The notes under the pieces: generated by a model | Told to the model about the DNA's origin: nothing | The model's input: only the letters and a program-made list of their open reading frames with translations | The model's database searches: none | Shown here: in pieces, positions 1 to 7,728 of the stretch | Numbering within the stretch: the first letter of the stretch is position 1 | How the letters are laid out: every line of letters starts with the position of its first letter | Position numbers and translations under genes: made by a program | Origin: K23-9 sp964460665 | GTDB lineage: Bacteria; Planctomycetota; Planctomycetia; Pirellulales; Pirellulaceae | Assembly: GCA_964460665.1 (NCBI GenBank) | Contig: CAYWSL010000124.1 | Location: 1 to 18,224, forward strand | DNA length: 18,224 nt | Reading direction: 5' to 3'

Positions 1-96
1 CGCTACGAACCAACGCCCCAACTTCTTAGCGTTGACGATGCACTAGGTCTTTCTTCAAATCGCTGGCTACCTGCCAGTTTCACTGCGAACCATTTG

Positions 97-122
97 CGCC
101 GGACAAACGTCCGGCGTTTTTT
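97..122 (+). terminator. Intrinsic terminator of an upstream gene
   Basis: An 8-bp perfect GC-rich stem (CGCCGGAC / GTCCGGCG, loop AAAC) is followed at once by six T. It points rightward and must end a plus-strand transcript entering from the left. That gene is not identifiable: two frames close at 29 and 46. The third frame stays open through the terminator to about 450, which makes it unlikely to be coding. The terminator separates the upstream unit from leuC. Confidence 0.85.
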
Positions 123-293
123 ATTGGTGCGTCAATCACGGACCATCAACGGGCCGCTCGCGGCAAAGAACCCGCGGAGCACGATCCAAAGCCGATCAAA
201 GCTCGGCTTAGCCGTTGACATTTCGGGCCTGACAGTTGACAGTAAACCGCTCGTTTTTGCGTCCGTTTGCTCTCTATTAACGCCCTTGCCGCT
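123..293 (+). other. leuC leader region
   Basis: This is noncoding sequence between the terminator and leuC. Two TTGACA hexamers (215-220 and 236-241) resemble -35 boxes, but neither has a convincing -10 box 16-18 bases downstream, so no promoter is called. I see no leucine-codon leader peptide or T-box-like element. Confidence 0.4.
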
Positions 294-1715
294 ATGTCAG
301 CGACCCCGAATCAACCTCAGACCATGCTCGACAAAATCTGGGCTCAGCATGTTGTTCATGCTGCTCAGACGGGACCCGCAGTGTTGTACATCGACCTGCA
401 CTTGGTTCACGAAGTCACCAGTCCCCAAGCGTTCGAAGGCTTGCGTCTAAACAGCCGCCCCGTTCGGCGTCCCGAACGAACGTTGGCCACACCCGACCAC
501 AACGTTCCTACCAGTGATCGTAGTCTGCCGATTGCCGACCCGATCAGTCGCAAACAAATTGAAACCTTGCGCGAAAACTGCGCTGAATTCGGTGTTCAAT
601 TGTTTGACATCGGCGACGTACGACAAGGGATCGTCCACGTGATCGGCCCCGAGAACGGCTACACCCAACCAGGCATGACGATCGTTTGCGGCGATAGCCA
701 TACAGCGACTCATGGCGCGTTCGGTGCACTGGCGTTTGGAATAGGCACCAGCGAAGTCGAACACGTCCTGGCAACTCAGACACTGCTGCAGTTCAAGCCG
801 AAGACGTTCGAGCTACGCGTCGATGGCGAATTGCCAAAGGGGGTTACGGCCAAAGACATGATCCTGTACTTGATCGGCCAGATCGGAACAGCCGGCGGAA
901 CCGGGTACGTATTGGAGTACACCGGTGACTGCGTCCGTGCGTTGACCATGGAAGAACGCATGACCGTTTGCAACATGTCGATCGAAGCCGGCGCACGTGC
1001 GGGCATGATCGCGCCAGACCAAGTCACGTTCGATTACTTGCAGGACAAGCCTGAATCACCGAAAGACTTCGCTGTCGCCGTCGAGCGTTGGAAGCAGCTG
1101 CCAAGCGATCCTGGAGCGACTTATGATCGTTCGAACGTCTACCAAGGCAGCGACATCCAACCACAAGTCACTTGGGGAACAAACCCGGGTCAAGTACTAA
1201 GCGTGACCGATAAGACTCCGAATCCTTCCGACTTCAGCGATCCTACCGATCAGAAGACGACACAAGATTCACTCGACTACATGGGCCTGAAGGCCGGAAC
1301 ACCGCTACAAGATGTTTCAATCGATCGAGTCTTCATTGGTTCGTGCACAAACGCCCGGATCGAAGACCTTCGAGCCGCTGCAGCTGTGGTCCAAGGCTAC
1401 AAAGTGTCTGGCAATGTCAACGCGATGGTCGTGCCTGGTAGTGGCAAGGTGAAGGAGCACGCCGAACGCGAAGGCCTGGACCGCGTGTTCAAAGAAGCCG
1501 GGTTTGACTGGCGTGAAGCCGGATGCAGCATGTGCCTAGCGATGAACCCTGACAAACTGGCTCCGGGCGAACGATGCGCCAGCACCAGCAACCGAAACTT
1601 CGAAGGACGCCAAGGTAAAGGCGGGCGCACCCACTTGGTCAGCCCAGCGATGGCGGCCGCGGCGGCTGTCAAAGGCCACTTCATCGACATCCGAGGTTGG
1701 GACTACCACGCCTAA
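294..1715 (+). CDS. leuC: 3-isopropylmalate dehydratase large subunit
   Basis: This is the catalytic large subunit of 3-isopropylmalate isomerase. With LeuD it interconverts 2- and 3-isopropylmalate in cytosolic leucine synthesis. The aconitase-family signature VCGDSHTATHGAFGALAFG is present. The three [4Fe-4S] ligand cysteines are at C351 (GSCTNARIEDLR) and C411/C414 (GCSMCLAMNP), spaced as in E. coli LeuC (347, 407, 410). The ATG at 294 gives 473 residues, the normal family length, and begins just before the conserved MLDKIW segment. An in-frame TTG at 267 would only add a non-conserved extension. leuD follows after 48 bases, so the two are almost certainly co-transcribed. No leuA or leuB lies in the window. 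Confidence 0.97.
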   Translation: MSATPNQPQTMLDKIWAQHVVHAAQTGPAVLYIDLHLVHEVTSPQAFEGLRLNSRPVRRPERTLATPDHNVPTSDRSLPIADPISRKQIETLRENCAEFGVQLFDIGDVRQGIVHVIGPENGYTQPGMTIVCGDSHTATHGAFGALAFGIGTSEVEHVLATQTLLQFKPKTFELRVDGELPKGVTAKDMILYLIGQIGTAGGTGYVLEYTGDCVRALTMEERMTVCNMSIEAGARAGMIAPDQVTFDYLQDKPESPKDFAVAVERWKQLPSDPGATYDRSNVYQGSDIQPQVTWGTNPGQVLSVTDKTPNPSDFSDPTDQKTTQDSLDYMGLKAGTPLQDVSIDRVFIGSCTNARIEDLRAAAAVVQGYKVSGNVNAMVVPGSGKVKEHAEREGLDRVFKEAGFDWREAGCSMCLAMNPDKLAPGERCASTSNRNFEGRQGKGGRTHLVSPAMAAAAAVKGHFIDIRGWDYHA

Positions 1716-1763
1716 ACTACGGTTCTTCCCTTCTTCGTTCACTCCATCTGCTTTCGCTTTTTC

Positions 1764-2354
1764 ATGAAACCATTCAACGTTCACACCGGTCTTGTCGCGA
1801 CGATGAATCGCGCCAATGTTGACACCGACCAGATTATCCCCAAGCAATTTCTGAAACGCATCGAACGAACTGGCTTTGGTCAGTTCCTGTTCTATGACTG
1901 GCGTTTTCACGACGATGGCACGACACCCAATCCAGAATTCGAATTGAATCAGGAAGCGGTCAAGGGAGCATCGGTTCTAGTAGCGCGGCAAAACTTTGGA
2001 AGCGGCAGTAGTCGCGAGCACGCCGTTTGGGCCTTGGATGACTACGGGTTCCGAAGCGTGATCGCACCGTCGTTCGCTGACATCTTTTACAACAACTGTT
2101 TCAAGAACGGTGTGTTGCCGATCGTTCTGCCCGACGCCGATATCGATCAGCTATTCGCGAACGCAGAAACCGCTGGTTACCAACTGATCGTCGACTTGGA
2201 AAATCAAGTGGTCCGTGACGAAGCAGGATTTGAGCGAAAGTTCGAAATCGACCCAAGCCGCCGCCACAATATGCTCAACGGCCTGGATGACATTGCCCAA
2301 ACACTGCAGCACGAAGAAAAGATCACAGCCTATGAGTCCGCACGGACTTGGTAG
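1764..2354 (+). CDS. leuD: 3-isopropylmalate dehydratase small subunit
   Basis: This is the swivel-domain small subunit that completes isopropylmalate isomerase with LeuC. At 196 residues it has the usual length. Recognisable family features are the N-terminal NVDTDQIIPKQFLK segment, the substrate-loop motif GSGSSREHAVWAL, and SFADIFYNNCFKNGVLPI. It starts with ATG 48 bases after leuC, without a clear Shine-Dalgarno site. No terminator is visible in the 150 bases before the next gene, so read-through is possible but not shown. Confidence 0.97.
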   Translation: MKPFNVHTGLVATMNRANVDTDQIIPKQFLKRIERTGFGQFLFYDWRFHDDGTTPNPEFELNQEAVKGASVLVARQNFGSGSSREHAVWALDDYGFRSVIAPSFADIFYNNCFKNGVLPIVLPDADIDQLFANAETAGYQLIVDLENQVVRDEAGFERKFEIDPSRRHNMLNGLDDIAQTLQHEEKITAYESARTW

Positions 2355-2505
2355 CGAGGTTGTTGTTGGAAAGCCAGTTGCCTTGGCAAGAGCCTGACAA
2401 CCTTGGCCTGAAAGCGTCTGAAAACCTGGAGAGTCGAGCGGTAGCCGATTAGATGTTAAGCTATGCGTCGACCCAACTTCTCACTCCAGATTCTTCGGCC
2501 AGACC

Positions 2506-4311
2506 ATGCCAACTGACGACCAAATCATTGAGTCAATTCGCCTCTATCGCGACGCTCTAAAAGAAACCCAAGCCCTGTATGTCGAATCGGGCGAACTGGT
2601 TCGCGGATCTTATGGATGGCTAAATGGCGGCGATAGCGAAGACGCTGCTGCTGCCGGTTCGGTTGCCGATCAAATGAACGACCTGCATCAGGGATTTCTG
2701 ATGAAGGTGTTTGCGTCGGTCGTCCCCAGTGTCGATGGTCGGACGATGGAACAACGCCAGCTTGGCCGAGCACTGCTGGAGCACATCTGGGGCAAATCCG
2801 TAATGGGCAGCCAGCTTCACGAAGCCGTGGATTGGTTAATCGAAGCCTCCAACGGCTTCGAATGGCGTGAGCTGGTTCGTCCTTTTGCGGAATTGCCCGC
2901 CATTCGCGATCGCTGGGCTGAACTAGAGACATTGGCTATGCGGATGGCAAACTTGCTAACCAGCGTGGATGGTGATATCAGCGTCGCTGACAACCAGAAC
3001 CTAGCACGTATGCGGGCACAGTTCGACGAACTTCAAGGTCGCGCCCCCGAAACGCTAAACAACGAAGCCGATACAAACAATGCACGCGACGCCCTGAAAT
3101 GGCTACGAGACGAAGCGAAACGACTTCGCGAAGGCGTTGGGCCATCAGCGGCAAACAAACCAACACCAATGGCCGGCCCAGGTGGATCCGCGCAAGCCAA
3201 CAAGGGCACGCCCAAACCAAAGGCCAAAGCTCCCGAGCCTGCTGATGATCGAACTCCAGAGCAACGCCTTGCCGACGCTCGCGCCAAGCTAGATCGCCTA
3301 GTTGGGCTGGATGCGATCAAGGACCAGATCGAGACGCTGACGAACTTCCTAAAGATGGAGGCCTTACGAGAGAAAGAAGGACTGCCTACATCCAAGCCCA
3401 GTCTTCACATGGCATTCGTCGGTAACCCCGGTACCGGTAAGACGACGGTGGCCCGAATCGTCGCCGAAATTTACGGCGCGCTGGGGGTCTTGGAAAAAGG
3501 GCACTTAGTCGAAACCGACCGAAGCGGTCTGGTTGCCGAGTACGCGGGCCAGACGGGACCCAAGACCAACGCCAAGGTCGACGAAGCGCTCGATGGCGTA
3601 CTGTTCATTGATGAAGCCTACACGCTGATCGACGAAAGTGGCCAAGATCAGTACGGACGCGAAGCCGTTCAAACTCTTCTGAAGCGAATGGAAGATCAAC
3701 GCGATCGATTGGTCGTGATTCTTGCCGGCTACCCAGTCGAAATGCGAACGATGATCCGAAGTAACCCAGGGCTTAGTTCGCGTGTTGGGACCACGATGCA
3801 CTTCGACGACTACCCGCCAGAAGCACTTTGCCGAATTTTTGCGTTGATCGCCAACAAATCCAAATACACAATTCCAACCGAATCACGCCGGCGACTTCTG
3901 CGTGGGTTTACTTACCTGTACATCAGTCGCGATCGACACTTTGGCAATGGCCGTTGTTCGCGGAATAGCTTAGAACGTTCGGTGCGCCGGTTGGCGAACC
4001 GGTTGTCCAAGCTAAACGATATCAATCGAGAACTATTGACAACACTAGAGCCTGAAGACATCGAAGTTGCTGGGGTGTCGATGGAGCACCTGGATGCGAT
4101 GGCGGCTGAACCTGGCGAAGTGCGTGTGAAGTGCAGCAAGTGCGAGCACGCTCAAGTGATCGACGACAAATTGCTGGCGACAAGCGTGCAGTGCGAATCC
4201 TGTAACGAATCATTCGACGCCGAATGGGGCGAACCAGTAGCCGCGCTACCCGCACCGGACAAAGACGCGGCGCCCGACGAAGAAGACGCAGACGGCGAGG
4301 CGACTTCGTAG
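2506..4311 (+). CDS. CbxX/CfxQ-type AAA+ ATPase with C-terminal zinc ribbon
   Basis: This 601-residue protein has three parts. Residues 1 to about 210 are all-helical and unassigned; a segment near 145-165 (SVDGDISVADNQNL) vaguely recalls TerB-type helices. A low-complexity Ala/Pro/Lys linker follows to about 248. Then comes a CbxX/CfxQ/SpoVK-like AAA+ module, with Walker A GNPGTGKTT at 306-314, Walker B LFIDEAY at 366-372, the NPGLSSRV segment, and a HFGNGRCSRNSLERSVRR segment in the usual arginine-finger/sensor-2 region. The C-terminus carries a CxxC...CxxC zinc ribbon (C543/C546, C563/C566) and an acidic tail. Relatives remodel Rubisco or act in sporulation; the substrate here is unknown. 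The helical head and zinc ribbon are likely client-recognition modules (inference). It converges on the coiled-coil gene downstream. Confidence 0.85.
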   Translation: MPTDDQIIESIRLYRDALKETQALYVESGELVRGSYGWLNGGDSEDAAAAGSVADQMNDLHQGFLMKVFASVVPSVDGRTMEQRQLGRALLEHIWGKSVMGSQLHEAVDWLIEASNGFEWRELVRPFAELPAIRDRWAELETLAMRMANLLTSVDGDISVADNQNLARMRAQFDELQGRAPETLNNEADTNNARDALKWLRDEAKRLREGVGPSAANKPTPMAGPGGSAQANKGTPKPKAKAPEPADDRTPEQRLADARAKLDRLVGLDAIKDQIETLTNFLKMEALREKEGLPTSKPSLHMAFVGNPGTGKTTVARIVAEIYGALGVLEKGHLVETDRSGLVAEYAGQTGPKTNAKVDEALDGVLFIDEAYTLIDESGQDQYGREAVQTLLKRMEDQRDRLVVILAGYPVEMRTMIRSNPGLSSRVGTTMHFDDYPPEALCRIFALIANKSKYTIPTESRRRLLRGFTYLYISRDRHFGNGRCSRNSLERSVRRLANRLSKLNDINRELLTTLEPEDIEVAGVSMEHLDAMAAEPGEVRVKCSKCEHAQVIDDKLLATSVQCESCNESFDAEWGEPVAALPAPDKDAAPDEEDADGEATS

Positions 4312-4407
4312 TCGCCAGGACCTGCCCTGGCCACGTTCTAGCATCTCGGAGTTGAGCGCGCGGCTTTGCCACGCAGAGCCTGGCAGGCGAGTGCATTCAC
4401 CCTGATC

Positions 4408-6585
4408 TTACGCAGCGCGGCGATCTTGTTGATCGTCTTGGCCGAACTGGAAAATTCCACCGCCGCGCGGTCGACGAAGCTCGCGAATCGTTTTCGTGTT
4501 CTCGTGAACTTCGTTTTGCAAGTCGCGAATGGAAGCTTGTGCTTTGGCGTTAGCCGCCAAGCTGCTCTCGTGCTCGTTGCTCAAGTCCTTAAGGGCCGCC
4601 ATCAACTCGGTAACCTTCGATTGCAGACGTTCATTTTCAGGCTGCAGTGTTTGAGCGTTGCGAAGCTTCTTTTCCAACGAACTAATCGCCGACTCTTGCT
4701 GCTTCAAGCTTGCCGCAAACTGCTGGCTATCGGTGATTGCCTTTTCGTAGGCTTTTGTCTTTGTCTCTAGCTGGCGACGCAAGTCATCGGCATCGTTGCT
4801 TTGAACGGAGACTTGGGTTGAAAGCTTCTTGATCTGTTTTTCAAGGTCCAATCGCGTTTCGGCAAGCCGTTGTCGTTCGGCCTGGGCTGACGAAACCTTG
4901 GTAGTCGCATCTTCAAGTTGCTTTTTCGTTGCTTCGTATTCTGCCATGTTTGCCTTCAGCAACTGTAGCTCTTGGCGTTGCTCGGCAAATGCCTTGGTCT
5001 GCTGTTCGCTTTGGGCGCGCATCTGTTGCAAGTCAGCAGCACTTTGCGAAAGCTGCTTTTCCAGCACCAACGTTTCTTGCAGTTCTTTGTTCAATCGTCC
5101 GATTTCGGCGGCCTGCTTTTCGTTATACGTTCGCAGTTCGCGATGAGTGCCCTGTTGCTTTTCGATCGTCTGAGTTGATTCCGCCAGTTCAGCACGCAAC
5201 TTATTCACCTCAGCCAACTGATTTTTCAAGTCAGCTATTTCAGCTTGGCGTTCGCTGACCAAGTTATTGACTCGCGCGTTTTCGTCATTGGCCGTTTTGA
5301 CTAAGCGAGCTGCGTTATCCAGTTCAGCTTTCAAGTGTTTCAGCTGCTCTTCGGTCTTTTGCAGCTGTTCAATTTCCTTGTCTTTGGTGTCCATAGTGGA
5401 GCGGAACCCAGCTGTGCTCTCGGTGAATTCCTTCAGCTTGGCAGCCAGCGTTGTGTTCAGTTCCTCGTTCTTGGTCTCGGCAGCACCCAAGCGATTGGCA
5501 AGTTCTGTGTTTTCTTCACGCAACGCTTTAACGGCGTCCTGTTCTTTCAACAACAACGCAATTTGCTTTGCCTGCTCGCCAAGCGTCACTCGCATGTCGC
5601 TGTTTTTCGACGTTGCGGATTGGAACTGCTGGCTCATGCGGTCGTACTCCGCCTTCATGGCCTCGGTTGGGCTGCCTTGTTGGATGATGTCGTTCTGTTT
5701 CGTCAACGCCGCTTCCAATTCGACGATACGTGTTTCTTTTTCGGTGACGACACCATTCAGCACGTCGTTTTGTGATTCAGCCTGTTCAGTTTGCTTTGAT
5801 GATTCAGCCAATTGCTGACGAAGCAGGTTGATGGTCGCCGGGTAATCCTTCTGCGACAGACTGCCGATCTGTGATTTGTAGTCCTCGGCCTGAGCCTTGA
5901 AGTTCTCAAGCTCCACTTTCAGTTCTTCGGTTTGCGTTCTCAGTTCTGATGTTTCGGAAGTGAGGGTGTCGGTTTGCGAAGTGAGTTCAACGATTTGCTT
6001 TTGCTTCGATTCAATCGCTGACGTACCTTCGTCGATTCGGCTCTGCAGTGCAGAGTTTTCTTCGCGCAGTTGCGCGAGTAGTTTTTCGGCATGGGACTCG
6101 TCCGAGACAATTTCTAGCTGGCGCTTCAGCTCTTCGATCTCATCTGCCTGTTTTTCCATGATCGCTGTTTGACGCCCCAATTCATCACCCGCTTCACGAA
6201 TGACTTTCTGGTTCCGCGATTGCAGATCTTCGGATGACCGACACCCCGCAACGGCTTCTTCTAGCTGTAGAGCCAGCGACTCATTACGACTGGTTTCGGC
6301 ATCCAGTTTAGCGCGAAGCAGTTCCGTTGCCTCTTCGACATCCAGCTTCATGGCACGAAGCTGTTCTAAGTCGCTGCCTTGGATGGTCAGCGCCTTCTTG
6401 GCTTCCACAAACTCCTGTCGGTGCGTTTCCGCCGCACCGTTCGCAGCGGCATAGCGTTCTTCTAGATCCAGAATTCGAATGTCATCGTCTGTTCGGTCAC
6501 GATACCAAACGAGGTAACCGATAGCGATTCCTGCAACTAAGAACAGAGCAATCGAAATAATTGGTAGGCCCATGAAAACAGTCAT
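4408..6585 (-). CDS. Membrane-anchored long coiled-coil protein
   Basis: This 725-residue protein has one N-terminal hydrophobic segment (about residues 6-28, LPIISIALFLVAGIAIGYLV) followed by charged residues. Nearly uninterrupted heptad-like sequence rich in Glu, Gln, Lys, Leu and Ala runs from about 40 to 700. The tail is short, basic and Gly-containing (RRPRGGGIFQFGQ). The topology suggests an inner-membrane anchor with a long rod in the cytoplasm or periplasm. No enzymatic motif is seen and no family can be named; similarity to SMC or myosin would reflect composition only. A second in-frame ATG four codons in is an alternative start. Its 3' end faces the AAA+ gene across 96 bases. The numerous plus-strand open frames inside it arise from its skewed composition. 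Confidence 0.8.
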   Translation of the reverse strand: MTVFMGLPIISIALFLVAGIAIGYLVWYRDRTDDDIRILDLEERYAAANGAAETHRQEFVEAKKALTIQGSDLEQLRAMKLDVEEATELLRAKLDAETSRNESLALQLEEAVAGCRSSEDLQSRNQKVIREAGDELGRQTAIMEKQADEIEELKRQLEIVSDESHAEKLLAQLREENSALQSRIDEGTSAIESKQKQIVELTSQTDTLTSETSELRTQTEELKVELENFKAQAEDYKSQIGSLSQKDYPATINLLRQQLAESSKQTEQAESQNDVLNGVVTEKETRIVELEAALTKQNDIIQQGSPTEAMKAEYDRMSQQFQSATSKNSDMRVTLGEQAKQIALLLKEQDAVKALREENTELANRLGAAETKNEELNTTLAAKLKEFTESTAGFRSTMDTKDKEIEQLQKTEEQLKHLKAELDNAARLVKTANDENARVNNLVSERQAEIADLKNQLAEVNKLRAELAESTQTIEKQQGTHRELRTYNEKQAAEIGRLNKELQETLVLEKQLSQSAADLQQMRAQSEQQTKAFAEQRQELQLLKANMAEYEATKKQLEDATTKVSSAQAERQRLAETRLDLEKQIKKLSTQVSVQSNDADDLRRQLETKTKAYEKAITDSQQFAASLKQQESAISSLEKKLRNAQTLQPENERLQSKVTELMAALKDLSNEHESSLAANAKAQASIRDLQNEVHENTKTIRELRRPRGGGIFQFGQDDQQDRRAA

Positions 6586-6750
6586 CTGTCATTCCCGATA
6601 CGAAAACGCGCCCAGGCGTGAATCAAGTAAACCAGGCGCACGAACATCCTTGCACGTGTGTTCCCGGAACTTATCGAAGCTGGCTATAACAAGAGTTCAC
6701 CAGCCAAGTCGACCTGAATTTCAATAAAATCGGGGCTTGCTAGCGTTGGG

Positions 6751-7137
6751 CTACAGACCGCTGGATGTGTCGATCAAATGCTGCCGAAAGTCGCGCACAT
6801 CGCTGACCCATTGCTGCGCGATGACTTCTAGCTGCTGAAACCGAGCATTGAAGTCGTCCCAATCTTGGACTTTGACTTCTTTGGCGCACGTTTCCACTTC
6901 CTGAGCCAGCTTCAAGTCCTTGGGGCTGGCGACATATCCCAAGCAAGATTTCAGTGTATGCAGTGGGCGGAACAGATCGGACGATTGTTGCGACCGAATC
7001 ATTTGATTGACGCTGGACAATAGCCCCGGAACTTCCTGCAAGAACCCATCGCAAAGTGACACTGCAATTTCAGGACTGTTGCCTGCATGTTGGAGCAGTT
7101 GCTGCTGCCAAAGGGTGGGTCTGTTTTGATCAGTCAT
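6751..7137 (-). CDS. Histidine phosphotransfer (Hpt) domain protein
   Basis: This is a small all-helical protein of 128 residues from the ATG at 7137. An upstream in-frame ATG at 7173 lacks a ribosome site and would add only 12 residues. The Hpt phosphorylation motif is clear: LFRPLHTLKSCLGYVAS, with the phospho-accepting histidine at H60 followed by T-L-K-S. Helices before and after it match a four-helix Hpt bundle. Free-standing Hpt proteins relay phosphate between receiver domains in phosphorelays. No kinase or response regulator is adjacent, so its partners lie elsewhere. It is transcribed away from the Tad pilus operon from a shared intergenic region, which makes a role in controlling surface attachment plausible but unproven. 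Confidence 0.8.
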   Translation of the reverse strand: MTDQNRPTLWQQQLLQHAGNSPEIAVSLCDGFLQEVPGLLSSVNQMIRSQQSSDLFRPLHTLKSCLGYVASPKDLKLAQEVETCAKEVKVQDWDDFNARFQQLEVIAQQWVSDVRDFRQHLIDTSSGL

Positions 7138-7472
7138 CGAGTTCTCGTGAGGCGTTACAAGCGGCTGAACCATTGCAAACGGAATCTAGAATGTTAGCTG
7201 TTCGGGCGTACACAAGTGAGGTGGGGAACGGCATTAAATTGGCCGAAGCAGTGATGGTGAAATCAATGTGTTGCGTTCGTTGATTTGTGCTGTTTGTTGG
7301 AACAATCGCTACAGGCCGACGGTTGCCCTGAACCCTACCAGTTACTTCACCGGAGTTTTTTGACTCTTCTATTTTGTGGCATACGGTCAATGTAGAGGAA
7401 GTGTGTGATCACTTTCTCGCTGGTGAAATGAGGCAAGACGCTTTGGCGTGCAGTCGATTTTCACTTGGCCCA
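7138..7472. other. Divergent intergenic region between hpt and flp
   Basis: This stretch has no convincing gene. It must contain the hpt promoter (leftward) and the flp promoter (rightward). An 8-bp palindrome GTGATCAC at 7405-7412, flanked by AAGTG and CACTT, could be an operator or part of the leader RNA. A small hairpin (ACGC / GCGT) lies just upstream of the riboswitch. Confidence 0.5.
7360..7387 (+). promoter_or_regulatory. Possible sigma70-type promoter for the flp transcript
   Basis: TTGACT (7360-7365) is followed after 16 bases by TACGGT (7382-7387). The -35 box is good and the -10 box poor. Transcription from here would begin about 80 bases before the riboswitch aptamer. No sigma54-type GG-N10-GC element was found nearby. 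This is a weak call made mainly because a promoter must exist in this interval. Confidence 0.25.
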
Positions 7473-7574
7473 CCTTCCTGGCAAAGGCAAACCGCTTGCG
7501 AGAGCGGGACGCAAAGTCACGGATCCTGCGCTGGCGAGCTTGCTTGCCAAAGCGGGAAAGCCGGACCACCGAGG
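7473..7574 (+). ncRNA. Cyclic-di-GMP-I (GEMM-I) riboswitch aptamer
   Basis: The core matches the GEMM-I consensus closely. AAAGGCAAACC runs into a 6-bp stem capped by a GNRA tetraloop (CCGCTT-GCGA-GAGCGG, 7492-7507), then GGGACGCAAAG (7506-7516) and TCACGG. A second arm follows (CCTGC 7525-7529 with GCGGG 7552-7556, enclosing a 6-bp hairpin 7533-7548), then AAAGCCGGACCACCG. The outer helix pairs 7473-7481 with 7566-7574 around two C.C mismatches. Aligned to the known V. cholerae Vc2 aptamer, G20 falls at 7486 and the intercalating A47 at 7513. G20 favours c-di-GMP over cGAMP, which A20 variants prefer. The aptamer sits 154 bases before the flp start, so the ligand probably controls pilin expression. 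The mechanism, termination or translation, is unresolved. Confidence 0.87.
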
Positions 7575-7578
7575 GAAA

Positions 7579-7609
7579 TCGCATTCGTGAAGTTTCTTCA
7601 CGGGAGCGA
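7579..7609 (+). promoter_or_regulatory. Stem-loop after the riboswitch, candidate expression platform
   Basis: A perfect 7-bp stem CGTGAAG-TTT-CTTCACG (7586-7602) is extended by TCGC/GCGA across a 3x3 internal loop. It starts five bases after the aptamer. There is no T-run, so it is not a standard terminator. The 5' arm CGTGAA could instead pair with TTCACG at 7650-7655, giving a possible alternative fold. The role is inferred from position only. Confidence 0.45.
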
Positions 7610-7728
7610 CACCGAGGTAACGTTGAAGATGAGCCCCTTTGGGAACCCATTCACGTCGAATTGGCCCTTTAATCATTGTCGGATGTCAGTCGAAAGACTC
7701 GGCAGCCCCACTGAAAAAGAGAATAAAG

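Noticed and set aside
215..241. Two TTGACA boxes as a leuC promoter
   Set aside because: No acceptable -10 hexamer lies at proper spacing from either.
94..450. Open frame of 118 codons running through the terminator and into leuC
   Set aside because: It crosses the terminator at 97-122 and overlaps leuC in another frame, and its composition shows no protein family features.
1536..1910. 124-codon minus-strand frame across the leuC-leuD junction
   Set aside because: It is antisense to both strongly conserved genes and has no recognisable protein features.
4314..4331. GCCAGG / CCTGGC hairpin between the convergent AAA+ and coiled-coil genes
   Set aside because: It has only 6 bp and no T-run on either strand, so it is not called as a terminator. 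Similarity to the hairpin after mpg (18148-18172) is probably chance.
4366..6524. Several plus-strand open frames of 60-180 codons
   Set aside because: They are antisense to the coiled-coil gene. Its Gln/Glu/Lys-rich codons read backwards as Cys/Ser/Leu/Phe-rich frames without stops.
7387..7676. Small open frames on both strands ahead of flp
   Set aside because: They overlap the riboswitch aptamer and its downstream hairpins. RNA structure explains the sequence better, and none has a ribosome site.
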